NCBI GenBank assembly: GCA_007570785.1
Contig: ML662466.1
Span: 1,436,938 to 1,500,937 of the forward strand
Direction: 5' to 3'
Length of the DNA: 64,000 bases
Origin: Antilocapra americana
Taxonomy: Eukaryota; Chordata; Mammalia; Artiodactyla; Antilocapridae
Below are positions 35,791 to 46,952 of this stretch, piece by piece. Position numbers and translations under genes: made by a program. Each line of letters begins with the position of its first letter. Position 1 is the first letter of the stretch. Below the pieces are notes generated by a model that did not search any database, was not told the origin of the DNA, and saw only the letters and a list, made by a program, of their open reading frames with translations.

Positions 35791-36713
35791 ATTTTTAAAT
35801 TTTTTTTATTGTTTTTGCCATACATTGTCATGATATCACCATGGGTTTACATATGCTTCCCCTCCAGAATCCCCCTCCCTCCTCCCTCCCCCCCTGGAAA
35901 TCTCGATGCACCAGTCCCGAGCATCAATCCTGGGCTGGCGATTGATTAGACACATGACAATTAACATGCTTCAATGCCCTTCTCCCATATCATCCCACTC
36001 TTACCCTCATCCACAAAGTCCACGAGTCTATTCTATACATCTGCGTTCCTTTTGTTGTCTCCCATGTTGGGTTCTCATTACTGTCTTTCTAAATTCCATA
36101 TATATGCGTTAATATACTGTATTGTTGTTTTTGCTTCTGGCTTACTTCACTCTGGATAATGGGCTCCAGTTTCGTCCATCTGAGTAGAACTGCTTCAAAT
36201 GAATTTTTTTTTAATGCTGAGTTATATTCCATTGTGTATATGTACGAAAGCTTTCTTATCCATTCATCAGTTGATGGGCATCTAGGTTGTTTCCATGTCT
36301 TGGCTATTGTAAACAATGCAGCGATGAACATTGGGGTACACGTGGCTCTTTCAATTCTGGTTTCCTCGGTGTATATGCCCAGCAGTGGGATTGCTGGATC
36401 ATATGGCAGGTCTATTTGCAGCTTTTTAAGGAACCTCCACACTGTTTTCCATAGTGGCTGTACTAGTTTGCATTCCCACCAACAGTGTAAGAGGGTTCCC
36501 TTTTCTCCACATCCTCTCCAGCATTTATTGCTTGTAGACTTTTGGATGGCAGCCATTCTGACTGGTGTAAAGTGGTATCTCATTGTGGTTTTGATTTGCA
36601 TTTCTCTGATAATGAGAGATGTTGAGCATCTTTTCATGTGTTTGTTAGCCATTTTTATATCTTCTTTGGAGAAGTGTCTGTTAAGTTCTTTGGCCCACCT
36701 TTTAATTGTACAT
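35791..36713 (-). mobile_element. 5'-truncated bovine-type L1, antisense (0.9 kb)
   Basis: T-rich start, L1 3' UTR to 36088, then ORF2 C-terminus. The minus-strand frame ending at 36089 (stop after '[10 protein letters not shown]') is open for about 200 codons back to 36713. The same frame runs on by chance into neighbouring L1 DNA up to 36769. Confidence 0.9.
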
Positions 36714-37097
36714 ATATAAAATGGAATCTTACTCAGCCATAAAAATTGAAAAGATGACATTTGCAGCAACGTGGATGGACTTAGAGCTTATCATATAAAG
36801 TGAAATAAGTCAGACAGAGAGACACATATCAAATAATATCACTTATATGTGGAATATAAGTCTGATACAAATGAATGTGTCTATAAAAGAGAAACAGATT
36901 CCTGGAAACAGAAAAGATCTATGGTTTCCAAGAAGAAGGGTGTTAAGTGAGGGAGAAACAGGAGGTTGGGGTTAGCAGGTATAAACTATTACATATGGAA
37001 TATACAAACAGCAAGGTCCTACTGTAGAGCACAGAGAACTATATTAAGTATCCTTTGATAAATCATATTGGAAAAGAATATTAAAATGAATATATAT

Positions 37098-37203
37098 GGG
37101 ACTTCCCTGGTGGTCCAGAGGCAAAGACTCCACAAATCCACTACAGGGGTTGTGGGTTCAATCCTTGGTCAGGAAACTAATCCCTCAAACCCTGCAGCAT
37201 AGC
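37098..37203 (+). mobile_element. tRNA-Glu-type SINE (CHR/ART-like), sense
   Basis: 'gggacttccctggtggtcc' head and 'ggaaactaatccctcaaacc' body, followed by AT then GT repeats. Confidence 0.85.
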
Positions 37204-37205
37204 CA

Positions 37206-37265
37206 TATATATATATATATATGCGTGTGTGTGTGTGTGTGTGTGTGTGTATACATATGCATATA
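37206..37265. repeat. AT/GT microsatellite
   Basis: (AT)n at about 37206-37222 then (GT)n to 37250. Confidence 0.93.
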
Positions 37266-37271
37266 TATAAA

Positions 37272-37728
37272 GGTTTGTCTAGTCAAAGCTATGGTTTTTC
37301 CAATAGTCATGTATTAATGTGAGAGTTGGACGGTGAAGAAAGCTGAGCACCATAGAATTGATGCTTTTGAACTGTGGTGTTGGAAAAGACTCTTGAGAGT
37401 CTTTTTCCAATGGACAGCAAGGAGGTCCAACCAGTTCATCCTAAAGGAGAACAGTCTTGGATGTTCACTGGAAGGACTGATGTTGAAGCTTAAATCCCAA
37501 ATACTCTGTACACCTGATATGAAGAGCTGACTTATTTGAAAAGATTATGATACTGGGAAAAATTGAGGGCAGGAGGAGAAGGGGACCACCAGCTAGATGG
37601 CATCACTGACTCGGTGAACATGGCTTTGGGTATACTCTGGGAGTTGGTGATGGACAGGGAGATTTGGTGTGCTGCAATCCACAGGGTTACAAAGAGTCGG
37701 CCATGACTGAGTGTCTGAACTGAACTGA
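37272..37728 (+). mobile_element. BovB 3'-end fragment, sense
   Basis: From 'tctagtcaaagctatggttt' to the 'tgaactgaactgat' terminus, about 457 bases of C-terminal reverse transcriptase plus 3' end. 5'-truncated. Confidence 0.9.
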
Positions 37729-38064
37729 TACACATCCCCCCATGCACACACACAATGTATATACAGACATGTATGTGTATAACTGAATCACTTTGCTGTA
37801 AAGAAGAAACTAAAACAAGACTGTATACTTATATAAAAAATTAACATGGCTGGGGGAAAATATTAATATATTTCACTGTATGTAAAGTTTACATCCAAAG
37901 AAAAGTTCTTTAAACAAATACAGCTTACCACTTCATGGAAGACTTGCTGAAATACTTATAGAAATGCATACTGATGCCTGCAATTTATCACAAACTACAC
38001 CAGCAAAATGATGGATTGATGGATGTATAGTGGAATGGACAAATAATGGATAAATAAATAAATA

Positions 38065-39065
38065 AAAGTAAATGCACACACAAAATGAAACTGGGCACTC
38101 AAAGGAAGAAAACTTCAACAGGTAAATACAATTCAAAATGCATTCAAAAAGCCCATGAACAGTGCTCCATAGGGCTTCTTATCAGAGATACGGAATATAA
38201 ACTGCCACAAGACAACTCTCAGCACTGTAAAAGGTGACCATGGAAAATGGTCTAGACCAGACATGGTAGATTAACATTAGTCAAGGGGAGCCTTTTATAG
38301 TAGTGGGAGCATATCAGTGGAAGGACCTAGTATAAGAATCACTGTCCACACGCCTTTATAGAAAAAAAGAGAGAGAGAGAGAGAGAGAGACAGAAAGTCT
38401 GACATGGCCTCTCCACTCCTAGGACACTTCAGAAATACACAGGTTTTGAAAACCACATGCCCCAGAACATACACTGTAGCAGCATTTTTAATGCCCAGAG
38501 ATGAAAGCAAAGAATGTACACAAAGATGGAGAGATGAGTCGATCTAAGGAATGGAATACAGGTTCATGATGGAAGATGACTCAGGCATTGAAACAAGGAA
38601 ATATTTTCATTGTCAGAGGTACAGATAAGTGTGGTGATAATCAGAGTCAGTGAAGAATGGCAGATTACAGACAGGTCATATGATTTACCTTTCAAATGAT
38701 ACAAACAATATTGCAGTCAGTGAGTGCCATGACTGAGGTAAAATGGACACCCAGTTCTGGGAGCACCTTGATGCTTAGCAAAGGGGATGACTCAGAGGAA
38801 GGCTTACTTAAGCCTGAAATTCATGGATTCCCACAAATATCTGTAAAATACATAATCTACAGGGGCCAATTTAGCAAGAATGATGTACAACACACTTTCT
38901 GAGAGCAGGTCAGAGGAAATAACCAAGGCTGAATGTTTCTGTGTATCGGTGTAAGGGAGGAAGAATTGGTACAGATTCAACAAAGGTAACTGTACATCAG
39001 CTTTGTCAAACAAGAAATATGAACCACAATAAAACCGAGAAGGAAGGAGATATAGGCTTCTGAGG
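38065..39065. repeat. Array unit 0 (starts within the unit)
   Basis: Lacks the first ~230 bases of the unit and follows directly on the A-rich end of old L1 copy A4. Contains an AG microsatellite (38369-38390) absent from the other units. Confidence 0.7.
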
Positions 39066-40301
39066 GGCTTCCTCTAGCCCATTCTACTGTTACTTACAAG
39101 CGGAAATTGTGCATACAGCTAAAGAGGCAGTTACCATAGTAACAAGAGGTGACCACCCCCCACCCCCATCCAGCCCAAGAAATGCTGCCGCCTCGTGGCC
39201 GCTTTCAGGAACAGCAACTCGGAAATGCACACTCATTTTTCACAAGGAGGCCAGGCTCTAAAGGACAAAAAATGGACAGGGGTCGCACAAAAAATAAAAA
39301 CAAGTACAAACCACATGATCAGGAAGGAAACATCAACAGGCAAATACAAGTCAATGCTTAAAAAATTCCTCTGGAAATGTGGGTCATTTGCTTTATTATC
39401 TGTGATACGAAAAGTTAAACTGCATCGCAATATCACTACTGAGAGGCCAAAAAAGCCACTATCCAAAACTTTACAGACAAGAAATAGTAGAGCGATATAA
39501 GTAAAGAGGACCCTTATACACCCCTTATGGGAAGTAAGTGGTTGGAAACTTTATGGGCATAACTGTGTAAGTGCCTTAGAATCACAAAATGAGACAGATA
39601 ATATCATGTGGCAGTTCCATTCTCCAAAGGATTTGAGAAGCCTACATATGGTGGAAAACAAACGATCACACCCACACCTTACAAACATGCACTGCAGCAG
39701 CATTAAAAACGCCCAAAAGATGAAAGGAAAGTGAATCGTTGGGTGCAGATGAAAAGAGAAAGAAATGTGACAGAGAGACACAACAACATATGACTCCAAT
39801 ATTAGGAAAATTCAAGAAAAAAGAAAAGCCATTTTTAGGGATACACAGAAATCTAGAGCAAATCACAGTAAGTAATGAAGGATAGATTAAAGAGATGTCA
39901 CATCATATACCTTCCAGAGGGGATTAAAAAAAAAAAAAAAACACAGATGGTAATTAGTACTGCAACAAAAGTGAAATGGACTGACATTCCTGGTAAGAAA
40001 ATTACAGCTAGCAAAGGGTATCAGTGGATGAGAGGCCAAAAGGTGAAGGCTTGAATAAACTTATAGTCACAAGTACCTATGCAATTAATAATCAACATGA
40101 ACCTCCTACTTCAAGAGATATGTGCTCAACAGATAAACATACTGCTGTGACATTAACCACAGTTGAATGCCTCCAGATATCTGTGGAAAGCAAGGAGAAA
40201 GTGCTTCCATAAATCGACTACGATGGCATCAATAGTCTTAAGTAAGATATAAAGTTTCACTTGAAGAATAACCTCAAAGACTAAAGATAAAAACTTTTAG
40301 T
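39066..40301. repeat. Array unit 1
   Basis: Complete unit of 1,236 bases, with an A run at about 39928-39942. It has a short GC-rich part near 39180-39215 ('gccgcctcgtggccgctttc') which is 'gctgccttgtggacattttc' in unit 2. Confidence 0.75.
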
Positions 40302-41536
40302 GACTTCCTGTGTCTCTTTTTACTCTCATTTACAACCAGGCCTACGATAACATGCTATTATCACAGTAACAAGAGGATGAAAAATGTTGCTGCCTTGTGG
40401 ACATTTTCTCTAACAGCAACTTTAAAATATTCATGGACATACTATGCACAAGGGTACTGAGCTCTAACATATACCCACTCTTAACAACTTGCCAGGGCTC
40501 ACACAGGGAGAAAAAAAAACACTAAAGTAAACAAGGGGAAGCTAACAGGAAGAGTATATGAATAGATAAACACAATTCTATGTTTCTTTCAAAAACCACA
40601 TGCCAATTTGCACATAGGGTAAATTCTAACAGATACACACATCTAAGATTCAAGGACATCATCATCTTTGCCTGAGCATGGATATAGGCCACTGTCAAAA
40701 TCAGGACATGGCATCCTTGGTAGAATAACATTGATACAGTGGATGCTTTAGGGTACTAGTGGGATGGACCTCATAGTGGACCAGAGCCACTATGATGAGT
40801 ATGAATAGAAAAGTGCACTCCCATGAGAGAAAACTAACTAAATAAATAAAGATGTAGAGACAATATGATAAATCAGTTCCTCTCCTGGAACATTTCAGAA
40901 ACAAATGATCTTTGAACACCATGCACCCAAAACCTAGTCCTGCACAGCATTCACAGAATTGAAGAGATGAAACTAAAGGTAGTATACCTGTAGAGAGGGA
41001 TGGGTAAAGAAATGTGATGTGTGTCTAGAATGAATTTTGAATCAAGGACTGAAATATGAAAGTAGGCCATCTTCAGAGATAGAGATAAATCCAGAAATTG
41101 CACTAAGTGAATGAGGGTCTATTCAAGAAACATCATGAGATGCAACAGACAGATGGGATACAAAAACTCACTATAATGAGCACCTACACAAAGGTGACAT
41201 GGACATCCAACCTGAAAGAAACTTATGGGTAGCAGAGGCCCCTGATGGATGGAAGGGATACATTTGGAACTTGGCATTAATTTCTTCCCACAGATACATA
41301 TAAAATACAGAATCCATATATACTTATTGCAGCAAGACTGGTAGATGAAACACCTTCTAATAATATGTCAATGAAAGCAAGCACAACTGAATACAAATAG
41401 TAGTATCAGTATCATGGAATATGAGCCTGTACATGTAAAACCCACTCATCATTGTCTTCAATTTAACGAAAATAGGAATGTTCAAAATAGGAATGTACTT
41501 CAAATGTTCCAAGAGTGAAAAGAAACCCATTTTGGT
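40302..41536. repeat. Array unit 2
   Basis: Complete unit of 1,235 bases, collinear with unit 1. Confidence 0.75.
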
Positions 41537-42035
41537 GGCTTCCTCTGGCTTGTTCTACTCTAATGTACATCTAGGCCTGACAAAACACTCAAGTGTCATA
41601 GGCCATCCTAAAAGAGGAGGGAATAATAAAGCCCTGAAACATGATGGGTTTTCTGTGTAACAGCAGCCTAAAAACTATCACTGATGGACATCTGATATTC
41701 ATAAGACTATTGGACTCGACCTGACACCTACCCTTGAACATAACAGAGGTCACTCATTAAAAAAAAAGTGTAAAAGGAAATTCAAGACACTCTCAGGAAG
41801 AAAACATCAATAGCTAAATACAGCTGAAAGGGCTTAAAAGAAGAAGAAGAAGCACTTAATATTCTGAAAGCTTCTGGGCTTTAAAAGATATCTATCTTTC
41901 AAAAATGGCTGCTCATCTCCTGTGAATGAAAAATGTCAAATAGCACACTGTATCTGGAATAAAATATAAACAGGTAGATATAATTCTCAGTATTTCTTTA
42001 AAAGCACATGAAATATGCTCATTACAGTGAATTAT

Positions 42036-42172
42036 TGTGAACTCTTTCGGGTTCAACTGTTTGTGATCCCAGAGACCATAGCCCACCAGATTCCTCTGTC
42101 CAAGGAATTTTCCAGGCAAGAATTCTGGAGTGATTTGCCATTTCCTCTTCCAGGGAACCTTCCCAACTCACA
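42036..42172 (-). mobile_element. Bov-A/Bov-tA body fragment, antisense
   Basis: 'ttttccaggcaagaattctg' and 'gatttgccatttcctcttcc' in antisense Bov-A order, inside array unit 3. Confidence 0.8.
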
Positions 42173-42189
42173 TCTCCTTTAGCTCCTGC

Positions 42190-42408
42190 CTTTGCAGGAG
42201 GAGACTTTGTGGCTCAGAGGGTAAAGTGTCTGTCTGCAATGTGGGAGACTCAGTTTAATCCATGAGTCGTGAAGATCCCCTGGAGAAGGAAATGGCAGCC
42301 CACTCCAGTACTAATACCTTGAGAACCCCATGGACAGAGAAGCCTGGTAAGCAACAGTCCATAGGGTCGCAAAGAGTCAGACACGACTGAGCAACTTCAC
42401 AACTTCAT
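42190..42408 (+). mobile_element. Bov-tA SINE, sense
   Basis: tRNA-like head ('ggctcagagggtaaagtgtc'), 'gaagatcccctggagaagg' and 'gacacgactgagcaacttc' end. Next to the antisense Bov piece, giving a head-to-head pair. Confidence 0.88.
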
Positions 42409-42790
42409 TTTCTTTACAACTATGCCACCTAGGAATCCCAAGGTATAATTAGAGATTAAGAACCATACTAATGAGTTATCTCCTGTGAGTAGTGAAAAAC
42501 TATCAGTATTGCACAGAGAAGACATGGTAGAGGAACATTTTTAATGGAGACTTTTTATGGTACTTGTAGGATATATTTGGTAGGAGCCATTATAAATGTC
42601 ATTACAAAATGCCTTATAAAGATAACAAGGAACTGACCATATGATCTGGCAGCTCCGCCCCCAAGGGTATTAAAAAAAGAAAGAAAGAAAACAGATTTTC
42701 AAAAGCACATGTAAGCCAACCATGCACTGCAGCAAGATTAACAAAATCCTAGAAATGAAATTCAGGACACTGATACAACCACTATTGAAA

Positions 42791-43040
42791 ACAGTAAGCA
42801 GTTCTTTTAAATTGATTTTTATATTTTTTTAATTGAAAGATAATCACAGTGTTTAGAGTAGTACTTTGTACAGTATCAATGACTTGGAAACAATGTTAAA
42901 TGTCCATAGATAGGTGAATGGATAAAGAAAGATATATTATACATACAATGGGACTATTAGCCAAAGGAAATAATGTTATTTTTTCAACATGCATGGACCT
43001 AGAGATGGTGATACTAAGGTAGCCAAACAGAAAGAGATAA
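42791..43040 (+). mobile_element. Old L1 3'-end-like sequence
   Basis: 'aaatgtccatagataggtga', 'gaatggataaagaaagatat' and 'gcatggacctagagatggtg' follow the order of the end of L1 ORF2 and its 3' UTR. Confidence 0.6.
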
Positions 43041-44412
43041 GATGAGCTTAGGTGGGCTCAGCTCACCTTGACACTTCTTTTGAACCTCAGTTGATAGGAG
43101 TTCTTCACCTTTTCCTCCTGGGTATATGGACTCAGCCATTCGTAACTGCTCTAGAGCCTTGTATATTTCCAATCATGTTAGTCATTTTTAAGACTTCCAC
43201 TGGTCTGTTCCAGACCCCTGAGACCCTCTATATATACCCCTCCCTTGGGGGCAACACCCTTATGCTTAATGAGGTCAGTACGTCATGTCCACAGCCAACG
43301 TTGGCCCTGGGTGAGCCTTGACATTACAAAGTCCCATTCTGATACAACTAGGGGAAGATAGAGAGCAATTTATATGATTTGGTGGGAGAAATGAGGCATT
43401 GTTAATGTCCCTAAAGAGCCCTCCAAACTCGCCTGCCATCCTATCTAAGTCAACTTTGATGAGTCACATGGCAAGGAGAGTGTGTCTCCTCCAAACCTTC
43501 CTTCAGAAACACTATTCAGGGTGTCATTCTATTCCCTCAAATTTCAATATTATGTAGTTTTTATTATCTTGGCTAAAATCCATCCATGATAATTAGGCAG
43601 TATTTCAGTGTCTGTGAAAATGAGAATCATTCCACTTTCCTCCAAGTTCTCTTAATCCACCTTGAAGACCCTTTTATTTTGGGCCTCCTACCAGGAACCC
43701 TTTCCATCCTACTTACTTTTCTCACTGTTTATGTAGCTTTCCTCAGTTTTCTAGTTTCCAGTCTGATAACCACTGTCTTCAGCCTGTGAGAATGCCCTGA
43801 ATACACTTGTCCTTGGTTCACTCAGAACTGTCTTGTTCCAAATATAGGATTCATAGGTGATCACCTCACTACATAAACTACTCAGGTTTGTGTTTTAATA
43901 GGGTGGTGGGGATGAGGGAGATAAATGCATACTTCGAGTTGTGCTAGGTGATCCCAACAAGGAAATGGCCACCTGTGGCTGATTAGTATTCCCAGAAAGA
44001 GGTGGAGCGAGCCCAGATGTGTGTGAGCCTCATATGCAAAGGGCTTATCAACAATCTCTTTTCTCATCTTGTTTTCCTGCTGGTACTTCAGTTGGAGATT
44101 ACTTCACTGTCAACATCACGATGGAATTCATTTCCATGAATAGCTACCACAAGCTTCCAGCTTCCTGGATGAAACCCTAAGTAATCATGCCCTGCCCACT
44201 TTGTTCCCAAGGTCTCTCAGTGAAGTGGTTTGTGTGGAGGAAACAGGAATGAGTTTTGGGCTCAACTGCTGTTCTTGTATGCTTAATTGACAAGCAGGGT
44301 CAGCCAGCTTGAGGTGTGCTCCGAGGGACAGTTTTTTTTTTTGGCTTAGTGCAACTTCCTGGGTTTCCTCTAAAGTGCTAATTTCCTGGTGCCCACTGGT
44401 TTCTTATTCACC
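43041..44412. other. Only long stretch not assigned to a repeat
   Basis: About 1.37 kb of balanced composition, unlike the A/T-rich LINE DNA around it. A TATA-like 'ctatatatacccctccctt' is at about 43226-43245. The longest frames are 89 codons (43052-43321) and a 67-codon hydrophobic frame (43586-43789) matching no family I know. No splice structure, RNA gene or repeat boundary is recognised. It could be unique DNA, an old LTR or a degraded processed copy. Confidence 0.4.
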
Positions 44413-44441
44413 TAGGATGCATCAGTTATCAGTTCAGTCAC

Positions 44442-45047
44442 TCAGTCATATCCGACTCTTTGCAACTCCATGAACCACAGCATGCAGGCCTCCCTGTCCA
44501 TCACTAACTCCCAGAGTCCACACAAACCTATGTCCATCAAGTTGGTGATGCCATCCAGCCATCTCGTCCTCTGTCTTCTCTTTCTCCTGCCCCCAATCCT
44601 TCCCAGCATCAAGGTCTTTTCAAATGAGTCGACTCTTTGCATGAGGTGGCCAAAGTATTGGAGTTTCAGCCTCAACATCTGTCCTTCCAATGAACACCCA
44701 GGACTGCTCTCCTTTGGGATGGACTGTTTGGATCTCCTTGCAGTCCAAGGGACTCTCAAGAGTCCTCTACAACACCACAGTTCAAAAGCATCAATTCTTT
44801 GGCGCTCAGCCTTTTTCACTGTCCAACTCTCACATCCATACATGACTACTGGAAAAACCTTAGCCTTGACTAGATGAATGTTTGTTGGCAAAGTAATGTC
44901 TCTGCCTTTCAAAATGCTATCCAGGTTGGCCATAACTTTCCTTCCAACTAGTAGTCGTCTTTTGATTTCATGGCTGCAAACACCATCTGCAGTGATTTTG
45001 GAGCCCCCCCAAAATAAAGTCTGACACTTTTCCCACTGTTTCCCCAT
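44442..45047 (-). pseudogene. BovB reverse-transcriptase C-terminal fragment
   Basis: 201-codon frame containing the 'ESWTVKKAERQRIDAFELW' block typical of the end of BovB ORF2. Its N-terminal part is not joined to a catalytic domain because of the internal deletion. Confidence 0.8.
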
Positions 45048-45495
45048 CTATTTCCCATGAAGTGATGGGGCCAGATGCCATGATCTTAGTTTTCTTAATG
45101 TTGAACCTTAAATGAACTTTTTTACTCTCCTCTTTCACTTTCAGCAAGAGGTTTTTTAGTTCTTCGTTCTCTGCCATAAGGGTGGTACCACCTGCATATT
45201 TGAGGTTATTGATATTTCTCCCAGAAATCTTGATTCCAGCTTGTGGCCTACCATGGTCTAGGGGTTTTCCATACTTTCTTCAATTTAAGTCTGAATTTGG
45301 CAATAAGGTGTTCATGGTCCAAGCCACAGTCAGCTACTGGTCTTGTTTTTGCTGATGTGTAGAGCTTCTCCATCTTTGGCTGTGAGGAGTATAATCAATC
45401 TGATTTCAGTGTTGACCACCTGGTGATGTCCATGTGTAGAGTCTTCTCTGTGTTTTTGGAAAAGGGTGGTTGCTATGACCCTTGGCAAAACTCTG

Positions 45496-45969
45496 TTAGC
45501 CTTTGCCCTGCTTCATTCTGTGCTCCCAAATTTGCCTGTTACTCCAGGTGTTATCTGACTCCCTACTTTTGCATTCCAGTCCCCTATAATGAAAAGGACA
45601 TCTTTTTTGAGGTGTTTGTTCTAAAAGATCTTGTAGGTCTTCATAGAACCATTCAAATTCAACTTCTTCAGCATTACTGGTTGGACTATAGGCTTGGATT
45701 ACCGTGATATTGAATGCTTTGCCTTGGAAATGAATAGGGATCATGCTGTCATTTTTGAGATTGCATCCAAGTACTGCATTTTGCACTCTTTTGTTGACCA
45801 TGATGGCTACTTCATTTCTTCTCAGGGATTCCTGCCCACAGTAGTAGATATAATGGCCATCTGAGTAAAATTCACCCATTCCAGTCCATCTTAGTTCACT
45901 GATTCCTAGAATGTCAATGTTCACTATTGCCATCTCCTGTTTGACCACTTCCAATTTGCATTGATTCAT
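45496..45969 (-). pseudogene. BovB apurinic-type endonuclease fragment
   Basis: 157-codon frame with 'LGISELRWTGMGEF', 'YIYYCGQ' and 'AYSPTSNAE' blocks of the RTE endonuclease, which nicks target DNA. It loses frame before the C-terminal catalytic motifs. N-terminal methionine context is that of the family's endonuclease start region. Confidence 0.82.
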
Positions 45970-46699
45970 GGGCCTGACATTCCAGGTTCCTGCTCAGTAT
46001 TGCTCTTTACAACATTGGACCTTAGCTCTATCAATAGTCACATCCACAACAGGGCATCAGTTTTGCTTTGGCTCCATCCCTTCATTATTTCTGGATTTAT
46101 TTCTCCACTCATCTCCAGTAGCATATTGAGCACCTACCGACCTGGGGAATTCATCTTTTAGTATCTTATCTTTTTGCCTTTTCATACTGTTCATGGGGTT
46201 CTCAAGGCAAGAATACTGAAGTGATTTGCCATTCCCTTCTCCAGTGGACCACATCCTGTCATACCTCTCCACCATGACCCTTCTGTCTTGGGTGGCCCCA
46301 TGTGGCATGGCTTAGTTTCATTGAGTTAGACAAGGCTGTAGTCTGTGTGATCAGATTAGCTAATATAGTTCTAGTATGTCTGTTCTCTGATGCCCTTTTG
46401 CAACATTTAGCCTCTTGCTTGGGTTTCTCCTACCTGTGACATGGGATACCTCTTCATGGTTGCTCCAGCAAAGTGCAGACATTGCTCCTTACCTTGGATG
46501 ATAGGTATCTCCTCATAGCCATCCCTCCTGACCTTGATTGTGGAGTAGCTCTTCTTGGCCCTCCTGCACCTGTGCAGACACCACTCGTTGGGTGTGGGGT
46601 AGCTCTTCTCAGCCTCCACCCCTGACCTCCGGTGTGAGGAGCTCCTCTTTGTTGCACTTCTGGGTTTCTCTTAACTTGGACATGGGGCCTCTCTTCACA

Positions 46700-46925
46700 G
46701 CTACTCCAGCAAAGTGCAGCTGCTGCCCGTGATCTCAGAAGCAGGGTATCTCCTCTCAGCCACCACCCCTGACCACCAGCCCAGGATAAGTCCTCCCAAC
46801 TGCCGCTCCTGACCTCTGGGGTAGCTCCTCCCAACTGCTGCCCCCGACCTCCAGCCCTGGGTAGGTCCTCCCAACCGCCAACCCCAACCTCTGGCCTGGG
46901 GTAGCTCCTCTCAGCAGTGCTCAGT
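46700..46925. repeat. Short tandem units in BovB 5' UTR
   Basis: Units of about 35-40 bases with the core 'gacctc..g...ggggtag.tcctc.caac.gc' repeat several times at the 5' end of the BovB. Confidence 0.75.
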
Positions 46926-46952
46926 GCACCATTATGAGCATAGGATGTATCA

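Larger units (their letters stand above)
36714..38060 (+). mobile_element. Old L1 3' end, sense (copy A4), interrupted
   Basis: Sense counterpart of A1 and A3: 3' UTR 36714-37097, SINE 37098-37203, AT/GT tract 37206-37265, BovB insert 37272-37728, then 'aactgaatcactttgctgt' and the long tail segment to an AAATAAATAAATAAA run near 38050. The tail 37868-38050 is a clear reverse complement of 31650-31830. Confidence 0.75.
38065..42790. repeat. Degenerate tandem array, ~1.23-kb period, ~3.8 units
   Basis: Independent landmarks recur in the same order at about 1.22-1.25-kb steps. 'ggcttcctctagcc'-like: 39066, 40302, 41537. 'aacaggtaaatac'-like: 38117, 39335, 40561, 41809. 'actgtagcagcatt'-like: 38471, 39691, 40939 and 42725 (the last displaced by SINEs). 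'aaatggacacc'-like: 38741, 39974, 41197. Units are well diverged (roughly 60-75% by eye). No open frame is conserved between units. The family is not recognised; it does not look like a bovine satellite I know. Confidence 0.8.
41537..42790. repeat. Array unit 3, with two SINE insertions, truncated
   Basis: Begins 'ggcttcctctggcttgttctac'. After two Bov SINEs it continues with 'agacatggtagaggaacatt' (unit 0: 'agacatggtagattaacatt') and ends in L1-like DNA. The last ~350 bases of the unit are not seen. Confidence 0.65.
44425..46940 (-). mobile_element. BovB with 5' end and internal deletion, antisense, TSD
   Basis: TAGGATGCATCA (44413-44424) and TAGGATGTATCA (46941-46952) flank it, an 11/12 TSD. 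The 3' half runs from the terminus to about 45246 and then jumps to the endonuclease end of the element. Compared with 21564-23847, roughly 1 kb of central reverse transcriptase is missing. The 5' UTR with its repeated CTCC-rich units is present (46300-46940). Confidence 0.9.

Noticed and set aside
37098..37203. Possible tRNA gene (tRNA-Glu-like sequence); also other SINE heads
   Set aside because: Heads of CHR and Bov-tA SINEs only. Diverged boxes, no proper acceptor stem, A-rich or Bov-A bodies attached.
38065..42790. Array as a CRISPR-like or gene-cluster structure
   Set aside because: Units are 1.2 kb, strongly diverged, without short identical repeats or conserved frames, in a mammalian genome.
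43586..43789. 67-codon hydrophobic frame as a small membrane protein
   Set aside because: No family recognised, no conserved start context, and length is within chance. Kept only as part of the unassigned segment.
46454..46834. Minus-strand frame of 126 codons rich in Arg/Gly
   Set aside because: It is the repeated GC-rich 5' UTR of a BovB.
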